Positions 28,561 through 38,500 are shown, counted from the first letter of the stretch. The stretch is DNA of 64,000 nt from an uncultured Brevibacillus sp. (GCF_947502445.1 NZ_CANMZW010000018.1:46852-110851), one strand, 5' to 3'. Notes: generated by a model not told the origin, from the letters alone. A program made the numbers and translations.

Positions 28561-29157
28561 CTATAGATCACGCCTGCCCTCGAGTGCCTTGGTCAGCGTT
28601 ACCTCATCCGCATATTCCAAATCTCCACCTACCGGCAATCCATGTGCAATGCGCGTAACACGAATCCCAAAAGGCTTGATGAGGCGGGATATGTACATGG
28701 CAGTGGCTTCGCCTTCGATGTTTGGGTTTGTTGCCAGGATGACTTCCTTTACCTGCTCGTCTCCCAGACGCTTTAACAAATCTGGAATCCGGATATCCTC
28801 CGGCCCTATCCCATCCATCGGAGAAATCGCCCCGTGAAGTACGTGATAGTATCCTTCAAACTCTCTGGTTTTTTCCATAGCTACTACATCCCTTGGCTCC
28901 TGTACAACACAAATGATCGATCCATCCCTGCGCTTGTCGCGGCAAATATGGCATGGGTCCAAATCCGTAATGTTGTTGCAAACCGAGCAGTAATGGAGCT
29001 GGCGCTTGGCATTCACTAGCGCCTTCGCCAGATCCAGTACATCGTCTTCCTTCATATTGAGAACAAAAAAGGCAAGCCGCCCGGCGGTCTTGGGACCAAT
29101 GCCAGGCAGTTTCATAAATCCTTCAATTAGCTTCGACACCGGTTCTGGATAGAACAT
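28561..29157 (-). CDS. recR: Recombination protein RecR
   Basis: The 198-residue protein has the helix-hairpin-helix [11 protein letters not shown] (about 17-27), the C4 zinc finger C-x2-C-x8-C-H-I-C (about 57-72) and a Toprim domain (from about 80). It includes [13 protein letters not shown]. RecR works with RecF and RecO to load RecA on gapped DNA. It is the last gene of the dnaX-ybaB-recR unit. Confidence 0.97.
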   Translation of the reverse strand: MFYPEPVSKLIEGFMKLPGIGPKTAGRLAFFVLNMKEDDVLDLAKALVNAKRQLHYCSVCNNITDLDPCHICRDKRRDGSIICVVQEPRDVVAMEKTREFEGYYHVLHGAISPMDGIGPEDIRIPDLLKRLGDEQVKEVILATNPNIEGEATAMYISRLIKPFGIRVTRIAHGLPVGGDLEYADEVTLTKALEGRRDL

Positions 29158-29196
29158 CGCGTATTACTCCTTTACCTGTCTACACACTCTACCTGA

Positions 29197-29517
29197 TTAA
29201 AACAGGCCTGGGATGTTCATGCCTCCAGTAAATTTGCCCATTTCTTTGCCTACCATCTCATCTGCCTTGCGCAGAGCGTCGTTGACAGCAGTCAAAACGA
29301 GGTCTTGCAGCATTTCTACGTCCTCAGGGTCTACTACCTCTGGCTTGATCACGATATCTTTAATTTGCTTGTGGCCATCTGCTTTCACAAGCACTGCCCC
29401 GCCACCTGCGGAACCTTCTACGACTTTATCCTTCAAGCCCTCTTGCGCTTTTTGCATTTCTTCTTGCATCTTTTTCACTTGCTTCATCATTTGTTGCATT
29501 TGCTGCATGTTTTTCAT
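29197..29517 (-). CDS. YbaB/EbfC nucleoid-associated protein
   Basis: The 106-residue protein has the Met/Gln-rich N-terminal helix, [12 protein letters not shown] in the centre and the C-terminal segment [14 protein letters not shown]. The family (YaaK in B. subtilis) forms dimers that bind DNA. Its genetic linkage between dnaX and recR is near-universal. Start ATG 29517 follows an AAGGGAGG-type site. Confidence 0.95.
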   Translation of the reverse strand: MKNMQQMQQMMKQVKKMQEEMQKAQEGLKDKVVEGSAGGGAVLVKADGHKQIKDIVIKPEVVDPEDVEMLQDLVLTAVNDALRKADEMVGKEMGKFTGGMNIPGLF

Positions 29518-29549
29518 TGGGGTGTTCCTCCCTTATTGTTGTTATGAAT

Positions 29550-31259
29550 TTAGTCTTTTACTTCCACAAGCCCTTCGCCAACGAGCTTTATTGCCTCTGC
29601 TAAAAAGGGGTCCTGGCCATCATCGGCAGTTTCATCCTTTTGCCCGATCTGCTCATCCACGCCTTGCCATTCTTCTTCCATGACGGATAAAAGCTGCAAA
29701 GGCCTGCCCAGCGCATTTGACATGACACGCTCAACTACGCTCCGAAGCTCAGGCTTCATGGTTTTGTCACAGTGGATCGGGCTTTTAAAGGTAACCACGA
29801 CTGCGTCGCTGCCGGCAGCAACTGGCTGACCGTTTACGAGCCATGCCTGGTACTGGATCTTGACCTTTTTTAAATCCGTCAAAATCTGGCTCCATTGTCC
29901 ACGTACCTGTCTCGTAAGGTTCTCATCCAGCGTCTTGGCAACCTCCCGTACCCGGTTAATCGGTGTACGAGAGCCGCCCCCAGCCGCGGCAGCAATACGT
30001 CTTGGCTCGACCTTTCGGGGTTCTTCCGCATTTGGTTGACCTGGGATCATTACCTGTCCCTGTAGCACTTGCGCCAATCTTTCTTCCAATACACGTATAC
30101 GATTGGACATGCCGGACAGTTCCTCATTGTTCATCGGGGCAGCATTCTCTACAACTGCCCCCCCGCCTTGGGTCGCGGAAGGCTGGCACATCTTAACCAG
30201 TGTCAGCTCCACTAGAACGCGTGCATACGTTGACCATTTTAACTGGGCAAGCGCTGCATTGCACATCTCAATCGTCGCATACAGATCAGGCAGCGTATAA
30301 AGCTTTGCCACTTCAGCGAACTGATCGTCTATCATTGTCCGCTCCACGATCTCTTCGAGCTGAGGAGCCGTCTTCAGTAGAAGCATATCGCGGTAGTAGT
30401 AGAGAAAATCATGCAAGAATTGCTCAGGGTCCTTACCCTGTACCATCACCTGGTCAAACTGTTCCATGACCTGAGCTACATCGCGACGGACAATATGATG
30501 GGCGAGGACGGAAAAGTAGGTTTGGGCCACCGTTCCGGTTATTTGCATGATATCACTTGCCCGAACCTCATCCTTGCTGTAGCTGATTGCCTGGTCCAAG
30601 AGGCTCAATGCGTCACGCGCACCGCCTTCTGCCATTTTCGCAACCAGTTGCAAAGCCTGCTCCTCTACTCGCACTCCCTGCGACTCACAAATCTTCTGAA
30701 GTAGATTAACCATTACCTTTAAAGGAATCCGGTGAAAATCAAATCGCTGACAACGAGAAATGATCGTTGCAGGCAGCTTGTGCGGCTCTGTAGTCGCCAA
30801 AATAAAAATGACGTGTGACGGTGGCTCCTCCAGCGTTTTCAGCAAGGCATTGAATGCCTCCGTCGTCAGCATATGCACCTCGTCAATGATGTACACCTTG
30901 TACCTGACGTCGCTAGGGGCAAATTTCACTTTGTCACGGATGTCACGGATTTCTTCGACCCCACGGTTAGACGCGGCGTCAATCTCCAGCACATCGGTCA
31001 CGGAACCATTGGAGATTGCTTTGCATGTTTCACATTGATTACACGGCTCGCCGTCTATCGGCTGCTCGCAGTTGACTGCTCTGGCCATGATCTTGGCCGC
31101 GCTCGTCTTACCCGTACCACGGGGACCGTTGAACAAATAGGCGTGGGACAGCCTGCTTTCGCGTAAGGCATTACGCAAAGTAATCGTCACATGTTCTTGT
31201 CCGACTACATCCTGAAACATCTGTGGTCGATATACGCGATATAGCGCGGTATAAGCCAT
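29550..31259 (-). CDS. dnaX: DNA polymerase III, gamma/tau subunit
   Basis: DnaX is the motor and organiser of the clamp loader. It has Walker A N-G-P-R-G-T-G-K-T-S (about 40-49), the zinc group C-x8-C-x2-C-x2-C (about 61-76), D-E-V-H-M-L (Walker B) and domain III. The tau-specific C-terminus follows. I start at ATG 31259 (569 residues) because the family begins M-A-Y-x-A-L-Y-R-V-Y-R-P; the longer frame to 31298 is not supported. SRP RNA lies upstream, as in B. subtilis, but with a kinase gene in between. Confidence 0.96.
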   Translation of the reverse strand: MAYTALYRVYRPQMFQDVVGQEHVTITLRNALRESRLSHAYLFNGPRGTGKTSAAKIMARAVNCEQPIDGEPCNQCETCKAISNGSVTDVLEIDAASNRGVEEIRDIRDKVKFAPSDVRYKVYIIDEVHMLTTEAFNALLKTLEEPPSHVIFILATTEPHKLPATIISRCQRFDFHRIPLKVMVNLLQKICESQGVRVEEQALQLVAKMAEGGARDALSLLDQAISYSKDEVRASDIMQITGTVAQTYFSVLAHHIVRRDVAQVMEQFDQVMVQGKDPEQFLHDFLYYYRDMLLLKTAPQLEEIVERTMIDDQFAEVAKLYTLPDLYATIEMCNAALAQLKWSTYARVLVELTLVKMCQPSATQGGGAVVENAAPMNNEELSGMSNRIRVLEERLAQVLQGQVMIPGQPNAEEPRKVEPRRIAAAAGGGSRTPINRVREVAKTLDENLTRQVRGQWSQILTDLKKVKIQYQAWLVNGQPVAAGSDAVVVTFKSPIHCDKTMKPELRSVVERVMSNALGRPLQLLSVMEEEWQGVDEQIGQKDETADDGQDPFLAEAIKLVGEGLVEVKD

Positions 31260-31329
31260 GTTCGTGTGACACTCCCCATCTGCACAGTCCTCTTCCATAT
31301 TCTATTGATTATACACTATCGAGGTGGTT

Positions 31330-31374
31330 CGTACAAAGAAAACGCCCCATCACATGTGTGCGGGACGCTTCTGG
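31330..31374 (-). terminator. Probable terminator after the sensor kinase
   Basis: On the minus strand AGCGTCCC and GGGGCGTT pair (with wobbles), followed by TTCTTTG. Confidence 0.5.
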
Positions 31375-31386
31375 TACATGCTGTTA

Positions 31387-32814
31387 TTACAGATACGGCA
31401 GCATAATGTGAAAGGCCGTTCCGTATCCCTTTGACGAAACACGGATCTGTCCTCCGATATCGTGTATGATTTTCTGACAGACAGACAATCCAAGCCCTGT
31501 CCCTTCTTCCTTTGTCGTAAAAAATGGATCGAAAATCTTGTCGATGATGTACAGCGGAATACCAGGTCCCGTATCGTGAATATCGATGCTCACGCGATCG
31601 CCATCCTGATCGATATGGTGAGAAATCTGGAGTGTCCCCTGTTCTCCCATCGCCTCAATCCCATTTTTACAGATGTTGATAAATACTTGCTTCAACAGCT
31701 CTGTGTCTCCAACCACCATCGGCATCTTCCCTTGCGAGGTAAAGCGAACATCAATCCCGTACAGAAGAGCCTGTGATTCGACAATGGGCAGAATTTCGTC
31801 AAAGACGGTGTTGAGATCCACCATGCAATATTGAATATCACGAGGCTTGCTCAAGAGTAAAAATTCACTGACGAGCGAATTGATCCGGTTAATCTCGGTC
31901 AGCATGATTTCGGTATACGTTTTTTCCCGATCCATGCCACTATCACTGAATGACTTTAAGAACATTTGCAAAAATCCTTTGATAGACGTGAGCGGATTCC
32001 GGATTTCGTGGGCAGTGCCTGCAGCAATTTGTCCAATCATGGCTAGGCGTTCATTCCGCTCGATCTTTTGCTCAAAGGATCGCAAATTGGTGATATCCTT
32101 AAAAAGGACAAACGCGCCGACTGTTTTGCCAGACTCGTCCTGCAACGTGCTCGCATCCACAATCAGTTCATAGCGCTGGTTGTCGTTTGTCCATGAAGTA
32201 GCGATATTTTGTAGCTTTACGCCTTCCAATAGCTCTTTTTTGATCAGACGGTGTTGTTCAGGTATGCCTAAAAAGACTTGGTCTACGTGCTTGTTAATCA
32301 CACTCAGCCTATCCATGCCAAGCAGCTTGCATGCTGTCAGGCTGGCCTCGATGATGTGGGCATGCTCATCTAAGATGAATAAGCCCAAGCTCGTATCATG
32401 AGCGAGCTTTCCCAGAAGACGCTCAGATAAGGATTGATCCGTTTCCTTCACCAATTGACATAAATGAATGAGATATAGCTCCTGTTCTTCTTGCCTAAGT
32501 ATCATCACAGGAGTTTTTCTGCTTCTCCCTTGTTTATCACGCCATTCAATCTCGACGCTTGAACCTGATTCTGCCTCTCTGTGCAGAAGCTCCTCATACA
32601 ATTGTTCCGCTGAGCCTTGATAAGGAAGGATCGTCTGAAACGGTTGTTTCACAAGTTGATCACATGAATATCCGGTTACACGAAGCAGTTGTTCGTTGAC
32701 TTCCACGATACTACCCGCTTGATTCACCAATAAAACGGCAGTAGGCAGTTGATGCATGAACCGCTGCAATCGTCCGGACGAGCCTACGAGATGTAACGAA
32801 AAAGATGCACTCAC
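31387..32814 (-). CDS. PAS-domain sensor histidine kinase, sporulation-kinase type
   Basis: The 475-residue cytoplasmic kinase has two PAS domains (about 18-125 and 140-250). A HisKA domain with phospho-acceptor His269 in A-H-E-I-R-N-P-L-T-S-I-K-G-F-L-Q follows, then an HATPase with N-x-x-x-N-G-I-E-A-M, D-x-G-x-G-I and G-T-G-L-G-L. The H-box wording is that of Bacillus phosphorelay kinases (KinA/KinE type) that phosphorylate Spo0F. No response regulator lies beside it, which also fits an orphan phosphorelay kinase. The Spo0F link is inferred only. No transmembrane segment is seen. Confidence 0.85.
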   Translation of the reverse strand: MSASFSLHLVGSSGRLQRFMHQLPTAVLLVNQAGSIVEVNEQLLRVTGYSCDQLVKQPFQTILPYQGSAEQLYEELLHREAESGSSVEIEWRDKQGRSRKTPVMILRQEEQELYLIHLCQLVKETDQSLSERLLGKLAHDTSLGLFILDEHAHIIEASLTACKLLGMDRLSVINKHVDQVFLGIPEQHRLIKKELLEGVKLQNIATSWTNDNQRYELIVDASTLQDESGKTVGAFVLFKDITNLRSFEQKIERNERLAMIGQIAAGTAHEIRNPLTSIKGFLQMFLKSFSDSGMDREKTYTEIMLTEINRINSLVSEFLLLSKPRDIQYCMVDLNTVFDEILPIVESQALLYGIDVRFTSQGKMPMVVGDTELLKQVFINICKNGIEAMGEQGTLQISHHIDQDGDRVSIDIHDTGPGIPLYIIDKIFDPFFTTKEEGTGLGLSVCQKIIHDIGGQIRVSSKGYGTAFHIMLPYL

Positions 32815-33042
32815 AGCTTGTCCCCCCTGGCCTATGACGTACTTTAAGTGTGAAACCTTGTAGATGTGATACTTCCACCATAATGAAAATTTCGTGAAAA
32901 AGTGCGCAAAACCTGCCCTTGGAAGTCAATAAACGCGTGGAAATGTTTCGCTAGTTATCGCCAAAAATCAACAAAAAATGATTAGCTCGATTAACATTCT
33001 TCGCTTTATCAGACGTATTGGCACAGTCAAATAAACAAATAA

Positions 33043-33082
33043 AAAATAGCATGCTCCCGTTAGGAAACATGCTATTTATACA
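33043..33082 (-). terminator. Rho-independent terminator of the SRP RNA
   Basis: On the minus strand AAATAGCATG and CATGCTATTT pair, followed by TTTATTTG. Confidence 0.85.
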
Positions 33083-33096
33083 TTCGTATAGAAGTA

Positions 33097-33360
33097 CCGT
33101 GCACCTATCTTCGATAATTCTCATCCAAGCGTTACTTATGGAAGCAGCTCAGAACAGGCTACCCTGCGGCACACGCGATGATCCACTTATGGCTGCTTCC
33201 TTCCGGACCTGACCAGGTTCATGGGTTCGCGTTGCACAGGACCCGCTCCTCAACACCGCCGCCATAAGGCAGCCTCACATAAGAAAACCTAGGATAGGAA
33301 TTCAACCCTGCTATTGCGGATTGCAGGTTACAGGGCACCGCAACCTCCCCGTCTAGCACG
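33097..33360 (-). ncRNA. ffs: Signal recognition particle RNA, long Bacillus type (scRNA)
   Basis: Read on the minus strand, the conserved domain IV hairpin appears with AGGTCCGGAAGGAAGCAGC and CCAGGTCAG-type arms, near 33185-33240. The 5' part starts CGTGC and the 3' end has matching GCACG, giving about 264 nt. The 5' half (GGGGAGGTTGCGGTGCC and onward) is the Alu-like domain found in Bacillus scRNA and absent from E. coli 4.5S RNA. It forms SRP with Ffh for co-translational targeting. Ends are estimated from the pairing and the promoter. Confidence 0.92.
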
Positions 33361-33368
33361 GTAGAATT

Positions 33369-33397
33369 AGAATACCAAAGATACGAAACGATAGCAA
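33369..33397 (-). promoter_or_regulatory. Promoter of the SRP RNA
   Basis: TTGCTA (33397-33392), 17 bp, TATTCT (33374-33369) on the minus strand. The RNA 5' end follows nine bases after the -10 box. Confidence 0.75.
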
Positions 33398-33463
33398 GGC
33401 GAAAACGCACCCAATGGAGGGAAAAGCATCCTGCACCCCACCTTTTAGGCTTCCGCCTCTACT

Positions 33464-35152
33464 TCAATCTCGTTGCTTTACCTGGAACGCGCCATTTTCA
33501 AACGCTTGCTGAAATACCTTGACGATTTTCGGATCAAACTGTGATTGAGAGCCGCGTAAAATTTCCTCGTACGCTTCGGTAGCCGTCATTGCCTTTCGAT
33601 AAGAACGTGTAGATGTCATCGCATCAAACGTATCAGCAACAGCAAGAATGCGTCCGATCAGGGGAATTTCTTCTCCCTTCAAGCGGTCTGGATAGCCGTG
33701 TCCGTCCCAGCGCTCATGGTGGTGTCTGACACCGGGACTGACGTGAGCCAGGCTCTCGATCTGTTCTACGATGTCGGCGCCTATCGAGGAATGCTGCTTC
33801 ATACGCTCATACTCCTCTTCTGTCAGTCTCCCGTTTTTCAGGAGAACATCATCAGGGATCGCCACTTTTCCGATATCATGCATCAAGCTGGCATAGCGAA
33901 GATCATCACGAGAAAACGTTTGGCCATCCACCGGGTCCATATGATCATAAATAATGAGTGCGTAATGGGTGACCCGCTCCGTATGTCCTGCCGTGTAAGG
34001 GTCCTTCATTTCTACGGCTAGATAAAAGCTGCTTACGATTTGGTCCAATTCTTTTTGCAGATATTCCCGCTCGCGGCCAATCAGAATGTGGAGTTGTTCT
34101 GCCATTTGATTAAATTTTCGCTCCAGCAGTGTTATTTCTTCCATCCCTTGAATCGGAACACGTACAGAAAAGTCACCTTTCAATAATACATCTGTTGCCT
34201 GTACCAACGTATAAATCGGCTTGCTTATCCAACAGGAAAGTCTGTGGGCCACATATGAGGAAAACCCGACAATTAAAAAAATGGTACAAAGCAAAATGAT
34301 GTGAAGGCGATCCAGACGGCTGGTAATATCATCTCCTGGCAGCCACTCTACGTACACGTTGCCACTGGTTGGAGAAACCTGAAGGTAAGCGTATACAAGC
34401 CTACCGTTTTCACGAAAGGAAAAAACCTCTCCTTCTGGGGACGTTTTCAGTGATCTGCTCAAGTTGCCGTATTCAGACAGATCCTGAACTTGTTTTCCCA
34501 GCTTGGCTTGGTCAGAATGGATTAAAATTTTTCCAGTAGGTGAGAGTACCATCAGTTCTTTATGCGTATGTAATATGTTTGATTTAAGCCAGTTAGCCAA
34601 TAAATCCAATTTAATCTCCACTAACAAAATTCCTACGGGTTTCCCTTCGTTATTTCTCACGCGCTGGGAAACAAACATCGATTTTTGGCTACTTGCCTGA
34701 TCCAATCGGCTGTACAGCCATACTTGGCTGTCTTTGAGACCGATATCCTCCTGACTCAGCCAAAATGGACGATGACTATTACTATCCCATCCCGGCTCCT
34801 CCCGCATCGAAAACGTACGGAGGTCGTCTCGTAGCAAGTGAATGTTCCCTACGGCCTCATGAGAATGGGCAAAATGGAAAAAGACGCTTCTCAGCGAACT
34901 CACGTCTGAGAGGCTATCTGCGACCTTCAACATGGGATTTTCAGCGAGAAAGCTGGTTTCCTTTTGCATGCTTCTGAAATATAAGATCAGCTTTTCATCA
35001 ATCAGGTTTAAGTGCTTGCCTATGCTTGTTTCATATTGTCCATACACAGCCTCTTGTGCTTCTTTGTAAAAGAGAAAGCAAAAAAACAAAATCGGGAGCA
35101 GGCTCAACAACAAAAATGTTGCAAATAATCGATCCTTTAATCTTAAAAGCAC
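33464..35152 (-). CDS. Cache-HAMP-HD-GYP membrane protein, putative c-di-GMP phosphodiesterase
   Basis: The 562-residue protein has a membrane segment at about 8-28, an extracytoplasmic dCache-like sensor (about 30-275) and a second membrane segment (about 282-304). A HAMP domain (about 305-360) and a C-terminal HD-GYP domain follow. H-T-E-R-V, M-H-D-I-G-K and the G-Y-P loop in H-H-H-E-R-W-D-G-H-G-Y-P are intact, so hydrolysis of c-di-GMP is likely. Its signal is unknown. It stands alone, upstream of the SRP RNA. Confidence 0.88.
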   Translation of the reverse strand: MLLRLKDRLFATFLLLSLLPILFFCFLFYKEAQEAVYGQYETSIGKHLNLIDEKLILYFRSMQKETSFLAENPMLKVADSLSDVSSLRSVFFHFAHSHEAVGNIHLLRDDLRTFSMREEPGWDSNSHRPFWLSQEDIGLKDSQVWLYSRLDQASSQKSMFVSQRVRNNEGKPVGILLVEIKLDLLANWLKSNILHTHKELMVLSPTGKILIHSDQAKLGKQVQDLSEYGNLSRSLKTSPEGEVFSFRENGRLVYAYLQVSPTSGNVYVEWLPGDDITSRLDRLHIILLCTIFLIVGFSSYVAHRLSCWISKPIYTLVQATDVLLKGDFSVRVPIQGMEEITLLERKFNQMAEQLHILIGREREYLQKELDQIVSSFYLAVEMKDPYTAGHTERVTHYALIIYDHMDPVDGQTFSRDDLRYASLMHDIGKVAIPDDVLLKNGRLTEEEYERMKQHSSIGADIVEQIESLAHVSPGVRHHHERWDGHGYPDRLKGEEIPLIGRILAVADTFDAMTSTRSYRKAMTATEAYEEILRGSQSQFDPKIVKVFQQAFENGAFQVKQRD

Positions 35153-35352
35153 AAGTCTCCCCCTTCCTTTTGCGCTGTAGGGATAAAAGAAGTAACAGAT
35201 GCAATCTACGTGTCACTTCCCTATTTCCGCGTTAAAAGAAAAGGTAAACCTCTGTTTTTAACAAACAAGCTCTTTTGGATACATAGACAAACATGGTAAC
35301 GCGTATTATCCTAGCTAAGACAAAAAATGCTGTATGTAAGGAGATACATGAT

Positions 35353-36243
35353 ATGAGGTACATACTACTGGTCTTTTTAGGGGCATGCAGCTACGGAATT
35401 TTATCGTCCATCGTAAAACTCGCCTATGCACAAGGGTACTCTCCGGCAGAAGTGATTGGCGGTCAGATGTTTTTCGGTTTTTTGCTTACGTGGCTTCCCG
35501 CTCTCTTCTTTTTGCGGACCAAGCCAAATAGACGGCAACTTCTGCTGCTTGTGGCAGTAGGTTTGGCCGTCGGCTCTACGGGCATTTTCTATTACAATGC
35601 GCTGCAATATATACCAGCTTCCATCGCCATTGTCCTGTTATTCCAATTTACATGGATGGGGGTCCTGGCAGAAGCAGTGACTTCCCGTCGCCTTCCTAAC
35701 AAACAAACGCTGCTCTCCCTCGGACTGCTGCTAATCGGCACCATTTTGGCAGGTGGCTTGCTGGAAACCGGAGGTATGGCACAGTTTAACTTGGTTGGTG
35801 TCATTTTCGGATTACTGGCTGCTGTTGCTTACACGTTATTTATCCTTTTCAGTGGTAAAGCAGCTGTCACCGTAAATCCGTGGATTCGCAGCTCAGGCAT
35901 GGCGACCGGGTCATTCTTGCTCGTTGCATGCATTTATCCACCTTTGTTTATTTGGAACGGTGTTTTGTGGGATGGGCTGTTCCCCTATGTGTTCTTGCTT
36001 GCCTTTTTTGGCATTCTCATTCCGACCGTTTGCTTCAATTTTGGCGTCCCTCACACAGGACCAGGAATGGCTGCCATTTTAGGTGCTGCCGAGCTGCCTA
36101 TGGCCGTTTTTTCTTCGTTCATCATCCTGCATGAATCCGTTTCCCTGTTGCAAGTGACTGGTGTCGTCATTATTTTGATTGGAATCATCTTGCCCGAGCT
36201 TATGCGCAAGCGAGGAAAACGACAAAAACCGTCGCTTTCCTGA
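35353..36243 (+). CDS. EamA/DMT-family transporter (first)
   Basis: The roughly 296-residue protein has ten predicted membrane helices in two EamA repeats (about 3-135 and 150-285) with a Lys/Arg-rich C-terminus. Such proteins export or import small metabolites; the substrate cannot be told. I start at ATG 35353, ten bases after AAGGAG; the frame extends to 35293 without a ribosome site. It converges on a second EamA gene only 13 bp away on the other strand. Confidence 0.85.
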   Translation: MRYILLVFLGACSYGILSSIVKLAYAQGYSPAEVIGGQMFFGFLLTWLPALFFLRTKPNRRQLLLLVAVGLAVGSTGIFYYNALQYIPASIAIVLLFQFTWMGVLAEAVTSRRLPNKQTLLSLGLLLIGTILAGGLLETGGMAQFNLVGVIFGLLAAVAYTLFILFSGKAAVTVNPWIRSSGMATGSFLLVACIYPPLFIWNGVLWDGLFPYVFLLAFFGILIPTVCFNFGVPHTGPGMAAILGAAELPMAVFSSFIILHESVSLLQVTGVVIILIGIILPELMRKRGKRQKPSLS

Positions 36244-36256
36244 CTTGCTTACACAC

Positions 36257-37135
36257 TCACGTATCCTGGCTACTGAGCTCGGTTACGTATATACCGGCCA
36301 GCATCAGAAAAACGCCAGTCAACACTACAGCGGTTACTGGCTCCCCCCAAAGCAGCCACGAAAAGAAAAACGCAAAAACAGCCTCAAGGGAGAGCAGTAT
36401 GCTGACGTGGACAGGTGGAGTGAATTGCTGAGCTTTGATTTGGACCACATACGCGAGCAAGGTTCCCACCAAGCAATCAAATAAATAGGCAAACCATCCA
36501 TAGGAGCTGAGCGGCCCTGGAATCGGCTCGATAAAAATCGCAATGACCAAATCGATCAGTCCAACTACCAGCAGCTGGATCATCACGAAGCCCAGCGTAT
36601 CTATATTCGCATTCTTTTCATAGACACGATCGACCATCAAAATGTGCATGGCAAAAAAGATCGCACACAGAAATACCAGCATGTCTCCCAAGGAGAGCCC
36701 GGTCCACTCCCCTTCTCCAGACAGGAAAACGAGTCCGATGAAAGCCAAGATGCTTCCTATGATCGCTCCCTTGCCCACGGCTTTTCGCCGCCACAAGAAG
36801 TACAGGAAGGGTACCAGCACTACATTCGTTCCGGTAATGACACCAGCCTTGCCCGGGGTCGTTCGATCAATCCCCAAGAGCTGTAAAGTAAACGCAGCAC
36901 AGAGTACCACACCGCATAACGCTCCTTGCACCCATACATCACGCCCAAAATTTCTCGCCCTTTTCCAAAGAAACGGAAGAAGGATCAATGCTGCCAGGAG
37001 GAATCGCGTTCCCAGAAAATAAAAAGGTGTAATCTCCAGCAGCAAATCCTTGCTCAAAATAAAGGTATATCCCCAGGCCACTGCAATGATAAACAGCGAC
37101 AAATCTGCCCAGAGTAATTGTTTTTTCGTTGCCAC
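36257..37135 (-). CDS. EamA/DMT-family transporter (second)
   Basis: This is another ten-helix EamA protein (about 292 residues), distinct in sequence from the neighbour at 35353. The first repeat contains F-L-G-T-R-F-L-L-A-A-L and the second V-H-V-S-I-L-L-S-L-E-A-V-F-A. The start is uncertain. I prefer GTG 37135 because a TATAAT sits directly before the upstream ATG at 37162, which would then be part of the leader. The two convergent transporters could be an old tail-to-tail pair, but their low similarity argues against recent duplication. Confidence 0.83.
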   Translation of the reverse strand: MATKKQLLWADLSLFIIAVAWGYTFILSKDLLLEITPFYFLGTRFLLAALILLPFLWKRARNFGRDVWVQGALCGVVLCAAFTLQLLGIDRTTPGKAGVITGTNVVLVPFLYFLWRRKAVGKGAIIGSILAFIGLVFLSGEGEWTGLSLGDMLVFLCAIFFAMHILMVDRVYEKNANIDTLGFVMIQLLVVGLIDLVIAIFIEPIPGPLSSYGWFAYLFDCLVGTLLAYVVQIKAQQFTPPVHVSILLSLEAVFAFFFSWLLWGEPVTAVVLTGVFLMLAGIYVTELSSQDT

Positions 37136-37185
37136 TCTCTCTTTCTCTCCTCTCACTCCCATCTATTATAAAGCTATCTACGAAA

Positions 37186-37223
37186 AGACAAAAAGAATCT
37201 TCCGTCGCAGCAGAAGATTCTCT
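37186..37223 (-). terminator. Rho-independent terminator after dedA
   Basis: On the minus strand AGAATCTTC and GAAGATTCT pair around a 10-nt loop, followed by TTTTGTC. Confidence 0.8.
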
Positions 37224-37241
37224 TTGGTATCGATGCTTGCT

Positions 37242-37898
37242 TTATTCACTTCGTTCATTTTCATTCACCAGAGTTTTTGTTGATAAAACAGAGACTCTTT
37301 TTCTTTTCCAGACCTTATATCCATATATACTTGCACCCGCCACGAGCACCAAGACCGCAATCCCTACTACCAAGCCTTGGTTGAACATGCTTAGGAATGC
37401 ATTCAGATTGGCTACATTATTCCCCATGAAATGTCCGGCAAAAAACAGGATCAAGGTCCATACAAGCCCTGTCGTATAGGAAAAAGCCGCGTAACGGCGA
37501 AATGTCATTTTTCCGATTCCCACGAGATAAGGGACAACATGTCGGACAACGGGCAAAAAATAACTGATGCACAGCGCATAGCTCCCGTATTTCTCCAAAA
37601 GAGACTGCGCCTGCTGCACGTATTTGCCCATTCCCTGTTTTCGGCCTATCCAGTTCAGAGCAGGCGCTCCCAGGATTCTTCCCAGGACGTACCCCAGTGA
37701 CAAGCCGGAAACTACCCCCAAATACGTAGCGATGAAAGCAGGGAGAATCTCTAAAATATTCATTGAGGTCAGAACGCCGGCTGACAGGACGATAACCTCA
37801 TCAGGAATCGGCATTCCGACAATACCAAGCCACAAAGTAAAAAAGAGAGCAAAATACCCAAACTGGCCCACTGACTCGGTCAGCATTTCCACCATCAT
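37242..37898 (-). CDS. DedA-family membrane protein
   Basis: The 218-residue protein has the DedA/VTT layout. The re-entrant segment G-M-P-I-P-D-E-V-I-V is at about 28-37, G-x-x-x-G-Y-x-x-G-R at about 67-75, and the Arg-containing S-Y-F-L-P-V-V-R-H-V-V-P-Y-L-V-G at about 112-127. DedA proteins flip or recycle lipid carriers or phospholipids and affect membrane potential and antibiotic tolerance. It is 14 bp after a methyltransferase gene and they are probably one operon, a hint that both act on lipids. Confidence 0.9.
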   Translation of the reverse strand: MMVEMLTESVGQFGYFALFFTLWLGIVGMPIPDEVIVLSAGVLTSMNILEILPAFIATYLGVVSGLSLGYVLGRILGAPALNWIGRKQGMGKYVQQAQSLLEKYGSYALCISYFLPVVRHVVPYLVGIGKMTFRRYAAFSYTTGLVWTLILFFAGHFMGNNVANLNAFLSMFNQGLVVGIAVLVLVAGASIYGYKVWKRKRVSVLSTKTLVNENERSE

Positions 37899-37912
37899 TA
37901 TTGACTATCCTC

Positions 37913-38500
37913 CTACCGCTGTGCCTTGTGACAGACGTAAACAAAAGCAGGCGGTACATTGAATGGAACCATTTTTACTGAAACGCTATCGAACACCGAT
38001 AAAAGCTGCTTTTTCATTTGCAAGGAGTATTGAAATGCGACAAATACGCCTCCGGGCTTCAGGGTAGTAATGACCTGCTCCATGATCTGATCGCGCAGCG
38101 CTTGCGGGAAATTGGCAAATGGCAGTCCAGATATAATACAGTCTGCCTTTCCCAAGCCAGCCTCAGACAAAACTCGCCCCAAGTCTACGGCATCCTCGTG
38201 AAAGAGGACATTCGGAAAAAGGGGTTCCAGCCTGTTTCTCATCGTAGTTTCCTTCTCAAAGGAAACCAGCGTCGCATCAGGGCGTTTCATCTCCTGAATC
38301 CATTTGGTGAATATCCCTGTTCCTGCACCCAATTCTACAATTGTATTTGCTTTTCCCCAGTCAATCGGCTTCATCATTTGTTTAGCTAAGGCACGGGAGC
38401 TAGGCGTAATACTCCCGACTTGCCCTGGCGCCTGCAAGAAATTATAGAAAAATGTCAGCCGCTCTTTGATTCCTAGCGGTTGATGACAATCTATCATCAT
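37913..38500 (-). CDS. Class I SAM-dependent methyltransferase (phospholipid/rRNA methyltransferase-like)
   Basis: The 195-residue protein has motif I V-E-L-G-A-G-T-G-I-F-T (about 54-64), an acidic F-E-K-E motif II and G-L-P-F-A-N-F in the catalytic position. The N-terminal Q-A-P-G-Q-V-G-S-I-T-P-S-S stretch is characteristic of PmtA-like phospholipid N-methyltransferases. Without biochemical data the substrate is open. It is translated just before dedA. Two ATGs at the start (38500 or 38497) are possible. Confidence 0.78.
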   Translation of the reverse strand: MMIDCHQPLGIKERLTFFYNFLQAPGQVGSITPSSRALAKQMMKPIDWGKANTIVELGAGTGIFTKWIQEMKRPDATLVSFEKETTMRNRLEPLFPNVLFHEDAVDLGRVLSEAGLGKADCIISGLPFANFPQALRDQIMEQVITTLKPGGVFVAFQYSLQMKKQLLSVFDSVSVKMVPFNVPPAFVYVCHKAQR

